A DNA stretch of 64,000 nucleotides from Ottelia alismoides (taxonomy: Eukaryota; Streptophyta; Magnoliopsida; Alismatales; Hydrocharitaceae). Shown in pieces: positions 1 to 10,600 of the stretch (positions are counted from its first letter, which is position 1; every line of letters begins with the position of its first letter). The stretch spans positions 1-64,000 of the forward strand of contig JAZKJV010003281.1 of NCBI GenBank assembly GCA_037367405.1, in the 5' to 3' direction. Below the pieces are notes generated by a model. The model was not told the origin of the DNA, ran no database searches, and saw nothing but the letters and a program-made list of their open reading frames with translations. The translations under genes and the position numbers were made by a program.

Positions 1-940
1 TAATCCATGCCAGTGAGAGTTAGCTCCACCACGTTCAGCCTCCCTCGGCCATGATCGAGGCAATGACCCATGGAGTTTCATGCTCCAAATCCATATGCAA
101 TCGTCCATTCTTCATTCCAAGTAATTAGATTCCTATGATTGATTTTGATTTATTTATTTTTTTAGATTTTTGTAGCAGTAAATCTTTCCCCTCTATGTTT
201 GATCTAAGAACCTCACGTAATCCATTCCAACCTTGGATCCCTACAGTTCACCTTTTACCTTCACATCTGACCACCTCCGAACACACACGGTGGTCGGAGC
301 TCGGGTTTCCCTCCATCACAATCACTGGAACCTCCCCGTTCACTGTTCTACTTTAAGTTTCGAGTCGAACCTTGGTGCTCGAGCTGATTCATCCATTGTC
401 GGTCCTGAAGCTAACGTTTGATCGAGGAAATCTTTGAGAGCTCCACCATTCATGAGATTAACCTATAGGAGAAACATCATCGCAACATGACCTGCATCTG
501 ATCGGATTGTAGCCATCAAGATCCACTGTCTGGAGATAGGTCTTTTGTAGACCGAGAGCACACACATTATTCAAGCTGAAACACGTGTTCATCTAAAGGA
601 TCACATGCGTCTGATTATCAAGTACCTCAAAGAATCGATGTCCACAATTCTCGCAGCCGCTTGGAGATCCACATCTGATCGAGCAACCTGAAGCCTCAAT
701 CATCGAAAATTAGCAAGAACAAATCTTCATCCACCTGGAACCTACTGGAGATACGCTATGTACCACCATGAGACTTCATTTCACATCGTCGGAGAATCCA
801 ATATGACGTCCTCAATCAAATCACCACCGCTCGTGAGAACCATTGAGAGATCGAAGAAGCCTCGTCTGGAGGCACTTTAGCAGAGCATCGAGCTCCATTC
901 ATCGAGCAACACTACAATCTTAACATCACTTGTCAAAGTT
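1..940. other. Unassigned sequence at window start
   Basis: No gene is recognised. The stretch is moderately GC-rich, and its short open frames (for example 135-356) resemble no family I know. It directly precedes a segment that matches the terminal part of a long LTR (941-1472), so it may be the upstream portion of the same LTR or element, cut by the window edge. That is inference from position only. Confidence 0.3.
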
Positions 941-1472
941 ACCACAATTTTGATGTATTTTGAGTTCATATGGAGATGATATGGGTTTGTGAAGTTGGGA
1001 TTTTGAATTTTTGCTTTGAGTGTAGAATGTACACTTTACATAATTTTAATGTGAAATAAATTTTATATTTTTCTATGTATTTTATTCTAAAACTTTAATG
1101 TATAAAGCTTATTGATTTCATGTATAAATAATAAAGAATAAAAGGGGTCCCGAAAATGAGTTATTGAAGAATAGAAATTAGGGTTTTAGTTCTTATTTTT
1201 GGCCCTCATATCTCCCTATTTTATTCCTTGTCAATCCAGTCATCATGATGCCTAGGTCTCGGGGTTTAGTGTCATAAAATACCTTTGGAATTTATTTCCT
1301 TTTCTTTTTTTCTCTATTCTTTTATTTTGACTTTAATTATAGTATTTTACGCAATGTTTACGCAATAAATAATAGATATTAGTTTCTGCACAATAATGTT
1401 ATTTACATGCATTTAGCTATGGATTAAATGTCAAGTGAAAGAATAAAAGTGACGAAATGAAGATTCATCACT
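941..1472 (-). mobile_element. LTR-terminal fragment related to the intron-4 LARD
   Basis: This segment follows the same order of motifs as the last ~530 bp of the long LTRs at 17776-21214 and 32316-36209. Shared motifs include 'gtgaagttgggattttga', the run near 'taaagaataa', 'ttggccctcat', and 'ggtctcggggtttag' followed by 'gtcataaaata', and it ends in the same 'gattcatca'. It is clearly diverged from both. No matching second LTR or polypurine tract follows 1472, so it is probably a solo LTR remnant or a truncated copy. Strand is given as in the related element, whose primer site lies on the minus strand. Confidence 0.6.
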
Positions 1473-2280
1473 ACTGCTTGATTTATCTCAAATTTGGATA
1501 TCAAACATACATTGAGCATATTACTATATAACAAACAAGTTAAACAAACAAAGTTAAGTACTATACATTGCAACAACAAACCAAAGCATCATTTGCAAAT
1601 AGATTGAAAACAAGCAACGGTTCGGCAAAAAATGAAAGAGCTTAAAATTCTGCTCACCAAAAGAACAACAATGACAATGTAGTCTAACATGTATATTATG
1701 AACTAACATAAAATAACATTATGCCACATGATATTAGAATCAAAACTACCAAGATGCTTTAACTAGCAATAATGAACTGCATAATATACTTTCAAATTGA
1801 AAATCAAGCAAGCATCACACTTCAACTAGCATCACTTTAGGCCCACTTCACTCTCATTTATCGGTGTATAAACAAACAGAAACCAAGAATTGAAGGAAGC
1901 AATATACAAAGGTATAGAACATGGATAATGTAGCATAGTTTCTCATGCATAATACATTGCAAACATGATTTTAAAAGTAACTAACATATTGTTTAATATC
2001 TACCAACACCAATGGGCATGTAGTAACATCAGTAAGAGATACGACTGGCCTAACACAAAAGGATATACATACAAGGTATAGCTTACATAGAATACTTAAT
2101 GTTATTAAAGTGTGGTGATATCAAACTAACTAAAAAATAAAAGAGTGACTCGATAACATCTTCCTATAACGCACACATACTAATGCACATGTCCAAGATT
2201 TGTAACCAACTGTGATGCAAAACTCTCTTCATCAACTATTTCCATGTCTAATATAACATGAAATATGAATTTTTATTGAT
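1473..2280. other. AT-rich intergenic sequence
   Basis: This is AT-rich sequence with no open frame of note and no terminal repeats or target duplications that I could pair. I see nothing supportable in it. Confidence 0.4.
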
Positions 2281-2760
2281 GACTCATATGCATATATCTG
2301 AAAAGCTCCAACACGACCCGATGATGAAATCGGAACCCAACCTGTAGGATACAAAAATATGGAAAACGACGACAAGGAAGGGGAGATCTGTACCTGTTAG
2401 AGTCAAGGAACGAGTCCCCTGTTGTGTGCTCTTCATGTCAATGTCCTCGGTTTCACGACCGACAACTCCAAAGATGGTCCAGCGACGGCGCGACAACCTT
2501 AGGCCGGAGCTTCGACGAGCTGAGACTTGGAGAATAGGGTTGGGTTTACCAGACACGTTCCCTAACTTCTTTATATACCTGTGTTCATTTAACATGATCT
2601 GGATTTGGATCTGGTTCGAGTATATATCCGTTTGCCAAACCATGATCGTAAAACGACCATATCTCCCTTGTTTGATGTCGGATTTTGACGTTCTTAATGT
2701 CGTTGGAAAGGTCTTGACGAGTAACACATACTAGAATAAATTTCGATATCGGATCAAGTC
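2281..2760 (-). other. Probable retroelement LTR/leader remnant
   Basis: Overlapping open frames exist on both strands (2426-2734 plus, 2284-2727 minus), which fits GC-rich non-coding sequence better than a gene. The layout resembles the promoter-proximal part of the large LTRs at 19960-20150: a GC-rich block, then an AT-rich 'ctttatatacctg' block. The segment 'aaacgaccatatctccc' followed by a 'gtcggattttgacgttctta' phrase is a type often seen in plant LTRs. No boundaries were found. Confidence 0.3.
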
Positions 2761-2910
2761 TGAAATCTAAAAATAAGTGAACATAAGTGCATGAGAGTCT
2801 GATCGAAACCGTATCTCGAACTGTATTGAGACCCGATTTGTATGAGCGTACGATATATATACGGTATTTTATATTTTAATACATACATAAGTATCAATAT
2901 CTCGCGGGTT

Positions 2911-3140
2911 GGGGTTCCCTATCCCCTTTCTTCATGGGCTTTCATGATTTTTATTGCTTTATTTGTAGTTTCTTCTTATATGAATTTTGCATTGGTGTAA
3001 CTTTGTTATTTTTACAAAGGCGGTGGTTGGGGCTCCTTATCCTCTTTCTTCATGTTTTTTTCATGAATTTTATCACTTTATTTGTAGTTTCTTCCTTTTA
3101 TGAATTTCGTGCTCGTGTAAACTTGCTAGTTGTCATAAGC
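2911..3140. repeat. Imperfect tandem duplication, unit ~116 bp
   Basis: Two diverged copies start at 2911 ('ttggggttccctatcc') and 3027 ('ttggggctccttatcc'). Both continue through 'ctttcttcatg', 'ctttatttgtagtttcttc' and 'tatgaattt', and end near 'gtgtaaact/cttgctagt'. This is a local duplication with no coding content that I can defend. Confidence 0.7.
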
Positions 3141-3279
3141 TTTTTTTTAACCTAGTACCTTTTTCAAAATATGTATAAAGAATCAAGTAAAACATTCTTG
3201 CCCATTGGACCTACTACTATGACTCGTGCTACTTCGACCTGCCTCGCCCTTCACGCAAGAATTTGAAGAAGTCTCAGTA

Positions 3280-5157
3280 ATATATATATATATATATAGA
3301 GAGAGAGAAAACTTGAATTGAGGCGACACCTTTCCTCATTTATCATGCGACACCACACAACAACCGTTTGATGGTCATCTACGGTGGTCATTAAAACCAC
3401 CATATTTCGCCAAAACCACCATTTGAGATAACATCATAATTCTATATTTACAAACTATGCTATATAATTATCTGATCGGAATCTCTCTTTCAATTTGAAT
3501 CTCGGATTCCACACTGTATAATAGCACATTCAACTAATTACCAAAAACGATCATACTAAAAATATCAGCTTTCACGATCGAGGTTGTTCTTTTCTCGAAA
3601 ACGTGTCTCTGTTCTTTGGATGATTTTCAAGAGATGTTCTCGTTTCTTTGTCCAAGCATCGATGACACGTCCAATATCCTCTCTTAATCTTGATATTATA
3701 GAGGTACATATCATTTTTTACGAAATCATTCACATTTTCTGTAAAAATCGCTCTGATTCAGTCCTGATTCATTTTAATTGATCTGATACGTTTTTGTCAT
3801 TCATTTATATGATGCGTAATGTATTTGTGTTTTGATATTAGTGAATGAATGCAGATATCAAGATTAGAATGAATGCATTCTTTTGATTCGTTTAAGATTT
3901 GATATTTAGATATGTATTGCATATAAAATATATATTATTTTTAGTTTCATTTATGCAACTTTTAATCTTTTATTTATGCTATACTTGTTCTTGATATATG
4001 TATTTTTTGAAAAAATCTTAATATGCATGTTACATTCTTTCACAACGTTTTACGATTATGTGCTATTCATGTTAAATAAATAATATATATTTCACTTACA
4101 TTTACTTTATTTTACATTCTTTCACAAAGTTTTACATTCATTCAAATCCATGACCAACACTTGCTCAAAATGAAGACTCGCAGTACATAGCTATATTATA
4201 TCATTAACATATTTTACAATTGTGAAGTATGTTTTACACTTAATTCAGTTATTATGCAATTGTTTGATATTTTCCTACAGTTTTTTCCATGCGTCCAATG
4301 AATATTACTGATTGGATTTTTGTTTTGCAGATCAACATATAAGTTTTACAATAAGAGCGTAGATTTTACAAAAGATACACATAATTTACAATGGATGACA
4401 AATTTTAATGTTCCCATAGCATTAGGAAACACATTGGATGGACATATAAAATAACTTACACATTAATAATAGGCAATTTATTTTACAAAAATCACATGGA
4501 TTTTACAAAAAAATAAATTTTATGAAAAAGAATCTTAATTTACAAACATTGCCCTAACATAATGTTCTCAAAAGAGACTACAAAAATTTTCGAAATAAAT
4601 CAAATGCAGTTTAGAAAAAAAGACTACGAAATTTACAAAAAATGCTACATTTTACAAACATTGCTGAATGTTGGATGATTATTTCAACAAAAAATCAAAT
4701 GTATTTTAGAAAAGGAATGTTCACCGTGTGTATTATAATTGATTAGCACATGATCAAAGCACCATATACTTTAGGAAACACATCTACACAAAATTTTTTT
4801 GTTAGAATTGGGCTTTTTTACGAACATCAGTTGTTATACTTTTGTAACTTATATCATAAAATTACAAAATATCTCAATCATTTGTAAATTAATACCAGTT
4901 ATTTCAAAATGAGACCTTTATTCCGCCATATTTTGGAAAATTCAACGTACACTCCTCAACGTCTACCTAAATATAGAATGTTCAAGGACGTGTATTTTAC
5001 TAAATCAACACTAATTTAATCCATCCACCATTTTAGGAATGCTAGTTGGCACGAAAACCACCTAGTGATTTCAATCTTATGCGTTCACTCATCATCCAAC
5101 GGCCTAAGATGTCACCTTTCCATAATCAATAAAATGTATCACCTCAATTCAAGCGCT

Positions 5158-5192
<35 letters not shown>
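3280..5192. mobile_element. Inverted-repeat DNA element bounded by (TA)n tracts
   Basis: The left end is a (TA)n tract (about 3281-3298) followed by GAGAGAGA and then 'acttgaattgaggcgacacc'. The right end, read on the minus strand from the (TA)n tract at 5160-5192, gives 'ggagcgcttgaattgaggtgatac'. The shared inner terminus CTTGAATTGAGG(C/T)GA(C/T)AC is therefore inverted and about 19 bp long. The interior is AT-rich, shows many TTTTACAA-type words and encodes no transposase I can find. Insertion into a TA microsatellite hides the target duplication. Rice 'Micron' elements are a known precedent for microsatellite-targeting non-autonomous elements, but membership here is a guess. Confidence 0.55.
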
Positions 5193-5196
<4 letters not shown>

Positions 5197-5609
5197 AAAA
5201 GTCCAGAGAGTGTAAATGGGGATGGTAGGTGTTAGCGCAATATTTGAAAGGATAGACGGAGCCAGACCTCAGAGATGTGGCTTTGCGAAGACAAGGGAGG
5301 TAGCAGACTACACAACTACCCTAAACCCATAAACACAAGATTTTGAGATCAAAACAAGAAGATCCTACAAATCGAATAACTTAAAAAATTTAACAATAAA
5401 GGATGAAAGAAAGTTATACAAGTGTACCTAAAAGGTCAAGGAGAAGAAAGATGCTTACAATAAGTTTCCTCTTCGTGACATCTCAAGAAAGGAGGCAATA
5501 TCATGAGGTTTGGAGGTGTAATATTTTTGAGTTATTGAAAATTCATTTAAGATGAGAAGGTCAAAGTGGAGATATGGGGATAAAAAGATGCCTTTTTACC
5601 ATTGATCAC
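5193..5609. other. Unassigned spacer
   Basis: This purine-rich spacer between the (TA)n-bounded element and the Tourist-like MITE contains no repeat pair or gene I can support. Confidence 0.3.
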
Positions 5610-5612
5610 TTA

Positions 5613-6000
5613 GGGTGTGTTTGGATAGTGGGTTTAGGTGGGTTAAACGGGTAACAAGTAACCCATTTTTTGCTTTTGGTGTTTGGATAGAGGGTTAAAC
5701 TGGGGGTGGGTTAGAAGTTGGTTTATTGTGATATGATTGTATTGAAGTTTGAAAAAGTGAGTAGTTATTGTGATGTGATTGTATTGGAGTTTGAAAAAGT
5801 GAGTAGAAGTGGAGTAGTTTATAATTTTTATATGATATGATGGTATAATATATTATTTTTTGATGGAATTAATGATGAGGAATTGATTTATTTAATTTTT
5901 TAAAAAGATAAAAAGTGGGCCCCACTTAGAAAGAGAAAGGAGTGGGTTAAGGAGGGTAAACCACCCCAAGGGGGGTTTACCCCCCTAACTGAACAACCCC
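5613..6000. mobile_element. Tourist-like (PIF/Harbinger) MITE, 388 bp
   Basis: The element is flanked by the 3-bp direct repeat TTA (5610-5612 and 6001-6003), the target duplication of PIF/Harbinger elements. The left terminus is GGGTGTGTTTGGATAG. The right terminus, read on the minus strand, is GGGGTTGTTCAGTTAG, matching at about 11 of 16 positions. GGGTGTGTTTGG ends are typical of Tourist MITEs. The interior is non-coding and contains a local repeat (two copies of 'gtgatgtgattgtatt' type sequence near 5729 and 5770). Confidence 0.75.
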
Positions 6001-6003
6001 TTA

Positions 6004-6408
6004 AGGGTTGAGAATACAAGGGCACAAGTGCACCCTTTTATCCATTAATCATATACCTGTTTGAACAAATTATAATCCAATTCACTTAACAGATGATCAA
6101 TTAACGAAAGGACACAATTGTCAATGGTCAAAAATATAAAAGTATAAGTGTAATTACACAGAATATGGACACAAGTATTATCGGCAGAACTAAAAAAGAC
6201 ATAAATGGACTACTAAATAAGAAAGCTGAGTAAAGTTAATGTTGAAGTTTGTGGGAAATCCCATACACAACAACGTACTAGAGGATCCTTTGTGCATGAG
6301 GCTTCCCCTACAACCGTATCATTACTTTTCAAGGACATACATTTGTCAACCAACAACCCGTCCTCATGTTAGATGCATAATTAGGTCAGAATCCAACAAA
6401 GCTCTCCA
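6004..6408. other. Unassigned spacer
   Basis: AT-rich upstream sequence. The open frame starting at 6239 only runs into the MITE that follows and is not evidence of a gene. I see nothing else supportable. Confidence 0.3.
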
Positions 6409-6416
6409 CTCCCGAA

Positions 6417-6953
6417 TAGAGTGGAGCATTGGGTCGGATCGGCTTGGACTCGATCCGCAAAAGTCCGGATCCGATCCGAATCGATGTACAAATGGGTCGG
6501 ACTCGGACCCTCATATTTCAAAAACATGTCGCCCAGGCCGGATCGAACCCGAACCCGAAGTACAAATGGGGTGGGTCCAAGGCCTCATATTTCAAAATAT
6601 CATATTAGAATCAAATTTGGGGACACAGATTTATAATCACAATAAATCCAATATTTCCTTCGTACATGAACAATGATATTATACCATAATAATACATATA
6701 ATATTCATATATTATGGATGAATTATATCATAACAACAATTTGGAATCAAAGTGCAACTTCATAAAATCAAAATGGGTGCGAGCTGAGCCCGACCCGAAC
6801 CTGAGCCCGATCCCGCGAATCTTGAGTCGGGCCCGAGGCCCTCGGCTTGTTAAAAAGATCAGACCTCGACCCGACCCAAGATCCACGAAGAATTGACGGA
6901 CTGGAGCTGGGCTTTTCCGAGTTGGTCTGGGTTGAGCCCAACACTCCACCCTA
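6417..6953. mobile_element. Non-autonomous hAT-type MITE, 537 bp
   Basis: The 8-bp target duplication is CTCCCGAA (6409-6416) and CTCCCAAA (6954-6961), 7 of 8 identical. The termini are TAGAGTGGAGCATTGGG at the left and TAGGGTGGAGTGTTGGG read from the right on the minus strand. Both subterminal regions are crowded with 'cccgacccg' and 'gatccg' words. This matches the plan of plant hAT MITEs (8-bp TSD, short TIR, GC-rich subterminal repeats). It carries no transposase. Confidence 0.75.
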
Positions 6954-6961
6954 CTCCCAAA

Positions 6962-7606
6962 TGCCGAAGCATTCCTTTTGGGTATGCAAACAATCGAATA
7001 CGAATAATGCACTTAAAATCGGATATGCAAAAACAAATCAAATACGAAGAAACCCTTTATTTATTAGCTTAATTATACATATATGGGAAGGCTTTCACGT
7101 GAAATAAATATAAAAATTTGTTATTTCCATAAAAATCCTATCAACTATTAGCTTTGCTTTTTCGTCCAATTTTTCTATTTTTTTCTTTTTTTGAAAAATA
7201 CTTCTCTAGAAATTTATCACTATATCCTTATAATCATTTAAATTCCATATGAAATATAGACTCTTACGACTTCCATCTAGACATTCATTTTGCAGCGATT
7301 GCATAATTATTGAAATCGATCCCATATGAATGGAGGCCATAGAAATTTCTGTTTTACATGAAATTTGAATGACATAATATATATAGTTATGAATATCTAA
7401 AATATTTTAAAAAATAAAAAAAATAAGAAAAAAAAAATGAAAGGAGCGGCATTTATTTTAGAAGGGACAGCGATATTGCATTTTCTTTATTCGCAAATCA
7501 AATTTCATCCCTAATTCCTTGCTTCCTCTGCAAGCCCATTCCCTCGACTATTCCAATTTCTTTTGCTGCTCGCCTCCCCTTCGCCAGTCCTCGTCGGAAT
7601 CGAGCC
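6962..7606 (+). promoter_or_regulatory. Upstream region and 5' UTR of the PBC gene
   Basis: This is the interval between the last upstream transposon and the PBC start codon. It runs from AT-rich (7090-7440) to a CT-rich stretch (7500-7606) that looks like a plant 5' UTR. I could not assign a TATA box or transcription start with confidence. The insertion of a MITE ending 654 bp upstream of the ATG leaves a short proximal promoter. Confidence 0.45.
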
Positions 7607-7612
7607 ATGAGC
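7607..7612 (+). CDS. PBC: PBC coding exon 1 (start codon plus Ser)
   Basis: Only ATGAGC is coding before the donor GTGAGC at 7613. The 86-bp intron 1 ends in TTTCCAG at 7698. This start gives Met-Ser before IFEYNGS, exactly the family N-terminus. The next ATG downstream lies inside the intron and does not. Confidence 0.85.
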
Positions 7613-10600
7613 GTGAGCTGCCCACCTTCGCCCTCACACCTCCATCCCCCTCCTCCAATCGACAGTACTCTCATGCTTCTCTTTCTTGCGATTTCCAGAT
7701 CTTCGAGTACAATGGCAGCGCCGTGGTGGCGATGGTTGGGAAGAACTGCTTCGCCATCGCCAGCGATCGCCGCCTCGGCGTCAACCTCCAGACCGTCGCC
7801 ACCGATTTCCAAAGGATCTTCAGGATCCACAACAAGCTCTACGTGGGCCTCGCCGGTCTCGCTACCGACGTCCAGACGCTGTTAGTACTGCTTGCACTTG
7901 GGCGCCACTATACTCGAAATTAGGGTTTCGAATTTTCCTTTTCCTTTGATGTTTACGGCTGTTGGCAATCACGTATTATATAGGTCTCAGCGCCTTGCGT
8001 TTCGGCACAAGCTGTACGAGCTTCGTGAAGAAAGGAAGATGAGGCCGCAGACCTTTGCGAGTCTCGTATCGGCCATTTTGTATGAGAAGAGGTGAGATCT
8101 TTTCTGTGCATTTGCGCTCCTCTGTTCAAAGAGTAGCCGCGATCAAAGACATTACGAATTTTATCTCAGTTTTTACTAAGTCATGCTTCAGGGATGGGTG
8201 GAACTTCAGTCTATACTAACGGAAACCTGTGCAAAATCACTGGTAAAAACCGTTTAAAAACAACGAATGAGAAAATTAGCTGAGCTATTAGGCATTAAAT
8301 CTTGACCGAGTCCATATAATAGTGATACCAGTCTGTTTTAAAAAGATCTCAAGTTGTTGCTACAATGATTTATGATATTAATGATGAAATCAAGAGGTGT
8401 CTGGGATCTTGATTGATGACGAGGCACATACATTAACCTTGTTGTTTGAGAATGAGTGATTCATTGTAGGATCTTTATCTAGGACATTTTAGTGCTGAAT
8501 ACCAGAACTTAATGCGTGGTGTCGTTGTTCCTTTTGAATTTATATGCAAAAACTACTGATTCGTATTTCCAAAGCAGTTGTTGAGCGTGAGCCCATACCA
8601 TGATAAGTTGAATTCCCACCCACTCCAACGAATTTGAGTTGCATGGATATATTACATATCGGTGAACTCCATTGTTTAGTCCACATGAAACTTGCGGTAG
8701 ACATGCATGTTTTGAATTCCAAGTTTCCAACCCATTCCAATGAATTTGAGTTGCGTATCCGATCATTAGTTAGTACCCACTTAAATGGTCTGGTGGTAGT
8801 GCAGTGTGCCTACCGTCACCAGGGTTCAAATCCCTCCTTGTGGGGGTTGCGTTAGGTAGTCGACAACTGGCACAAAAAAATAGTCGAATCTTTCAACATG
8901 GATTGAGTAAGAATTCATGTATCCAACCCTACTTATAGCAGTAGAAGGCTTCACCATTTTTTAATCTGATCATCAGCTAGCCAAAGCTTCACCAAGAGCA
9001 CTCTAAAATTTCTATCCCTAGGATTAGATAGAAATATTTGTTGAGATACATCATACATCTATCAGATCTGATTTAGGGAATGCCAATCATAGGAGGGTGT
9101 TTTTGGAGCCTTGGGATATGTGATTAAGTGCATTTAATGTTAGGCTTATATTAGGTTTGTTGCCAGAATCGTATTTACAGTTTTACTTTTCGAGACCAAC
9201 AAAGTTTAAAACGAGAGCTTCATCATTCATCCACTCGTGCAGATTTGTGGTATTTGTGTAAGGTAATTCTGGAGAATGTTGATCCTATTATAAGTTCAAA
9301 CTGGTTGCATTAATAGTCGGAGCTAATTGTGTTTTAGCTCATAAGCCTAGTGATATTTTTAGTATTAAATTTAGATAAGTTTTCCATGATTCATCTCCAT
9401 GATTTCTCCGGGCGATGGCGAATCATTTCCATGATTTCTTCGCGAGGGGCCCGAGCAGACAATGAAGATGGACATGTTTGGGAGCAACGTAGTTATCTTC
9501 TTCACATGCCGCTAGCTTGGTGCATGCATTCACTATGGAGGAGTTGAAGGCTGCGGTATGGAGTCTGAACGGTGATGGTGCTCCGAGGCCAGATGATTTT
9601 CCGGTATCCTTCTACAGGGACTTATGGGACCTTGTGGGAGCTGAGATACTGGAGATCCTGCTGGAGTTCGGGCATGGCAATGCGGGTTTTAATAGGCTCA
9701 ATAAGGCTCTCATTTTTCTACTTCCTAAGAGTGAGGCGGCATACATGATTGAGGACTTCAGGCCGACCGCACTGTACAATGCTATATATTTGATTTTGGC
9801 AAAGGTCTTGGCTATTAGACTGAGCAAGTACTTGAACACATTATCTCCCCGTTCTAGTCGGCTTTTATTCCCGGGAGACAGATTGGTGATTGTTTAGTTA
9901 CAACTTCTGAGATCATTGCGGATTGGAAGAGGCGTAGGGTGATGGCATTGCTTTGGAAGATGGATTTTACGAAGGCTTACGACACTCTAGACTGGCGGTT
10001 TCTCTGGAGCACACTGTTTAGGAGGGGTTTCCCGGAGCTGTGGATCTCTTGGATGAAGCGCCGTGTCACAACCACGCCGCTTTTTGTTCTAGTGAATGGG
10101 CACCCGGAGGGTTGCTTCTTCCAACCGCAAAGGGGCGTTAGATAGTGTTGCCCTCTGGCTCCACTTCTTTTCATCATCACTTCAGACGTTCTCGCTTGCA
10201 TGATGCCCTAGGTGCAGGACATTGGGCTCACTTGTGGTTACTCCAAGGATGGCATGAAGGTACCTCTTTTCCAGTACGCTGATGACACCATTTTCTTCAT
10301 TGAGGGGGGTAGGGACGAAGCCAGCGACATGGCGATCACTCTCGAGCTATTTGGAGAGATGTCGAGTCTAATGCAGAATGCCAACAAATCCACCTTGGTT
10401 TCGTTTGCTCTATATGCTGAAGAGGGATGTCTCTGTGGTCAGGAGCTGGGATTGGAATGCAACACTCTTCCCATTTGCTATTTGGGGGTTCCATTGACGT
10501 CTCGTAGGACTAAGCTGGGAGATTGGCTACCTATTGTCGAGAAACTGGAGAAGAGGCTCGCAAGGTGGAAGTCCTCGGTCCTTTCTAGAGGAGGCCGTCT

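Noticed and set aside
7519..7949. Overlapping open frames of 87-134 codons at the PBC start
   Set aside because: They run through intron 1 or use the wrong frame. Splicing ATGAGC to the acceptor at 7698 restores the exact family N-terminus.
8786..8833. A functional tRNA gene
   Set aside because: A- and B-box-like words are present, but no cloverleaf or acceptor stem is. The long target duplications and a second copy show it is a SINE.
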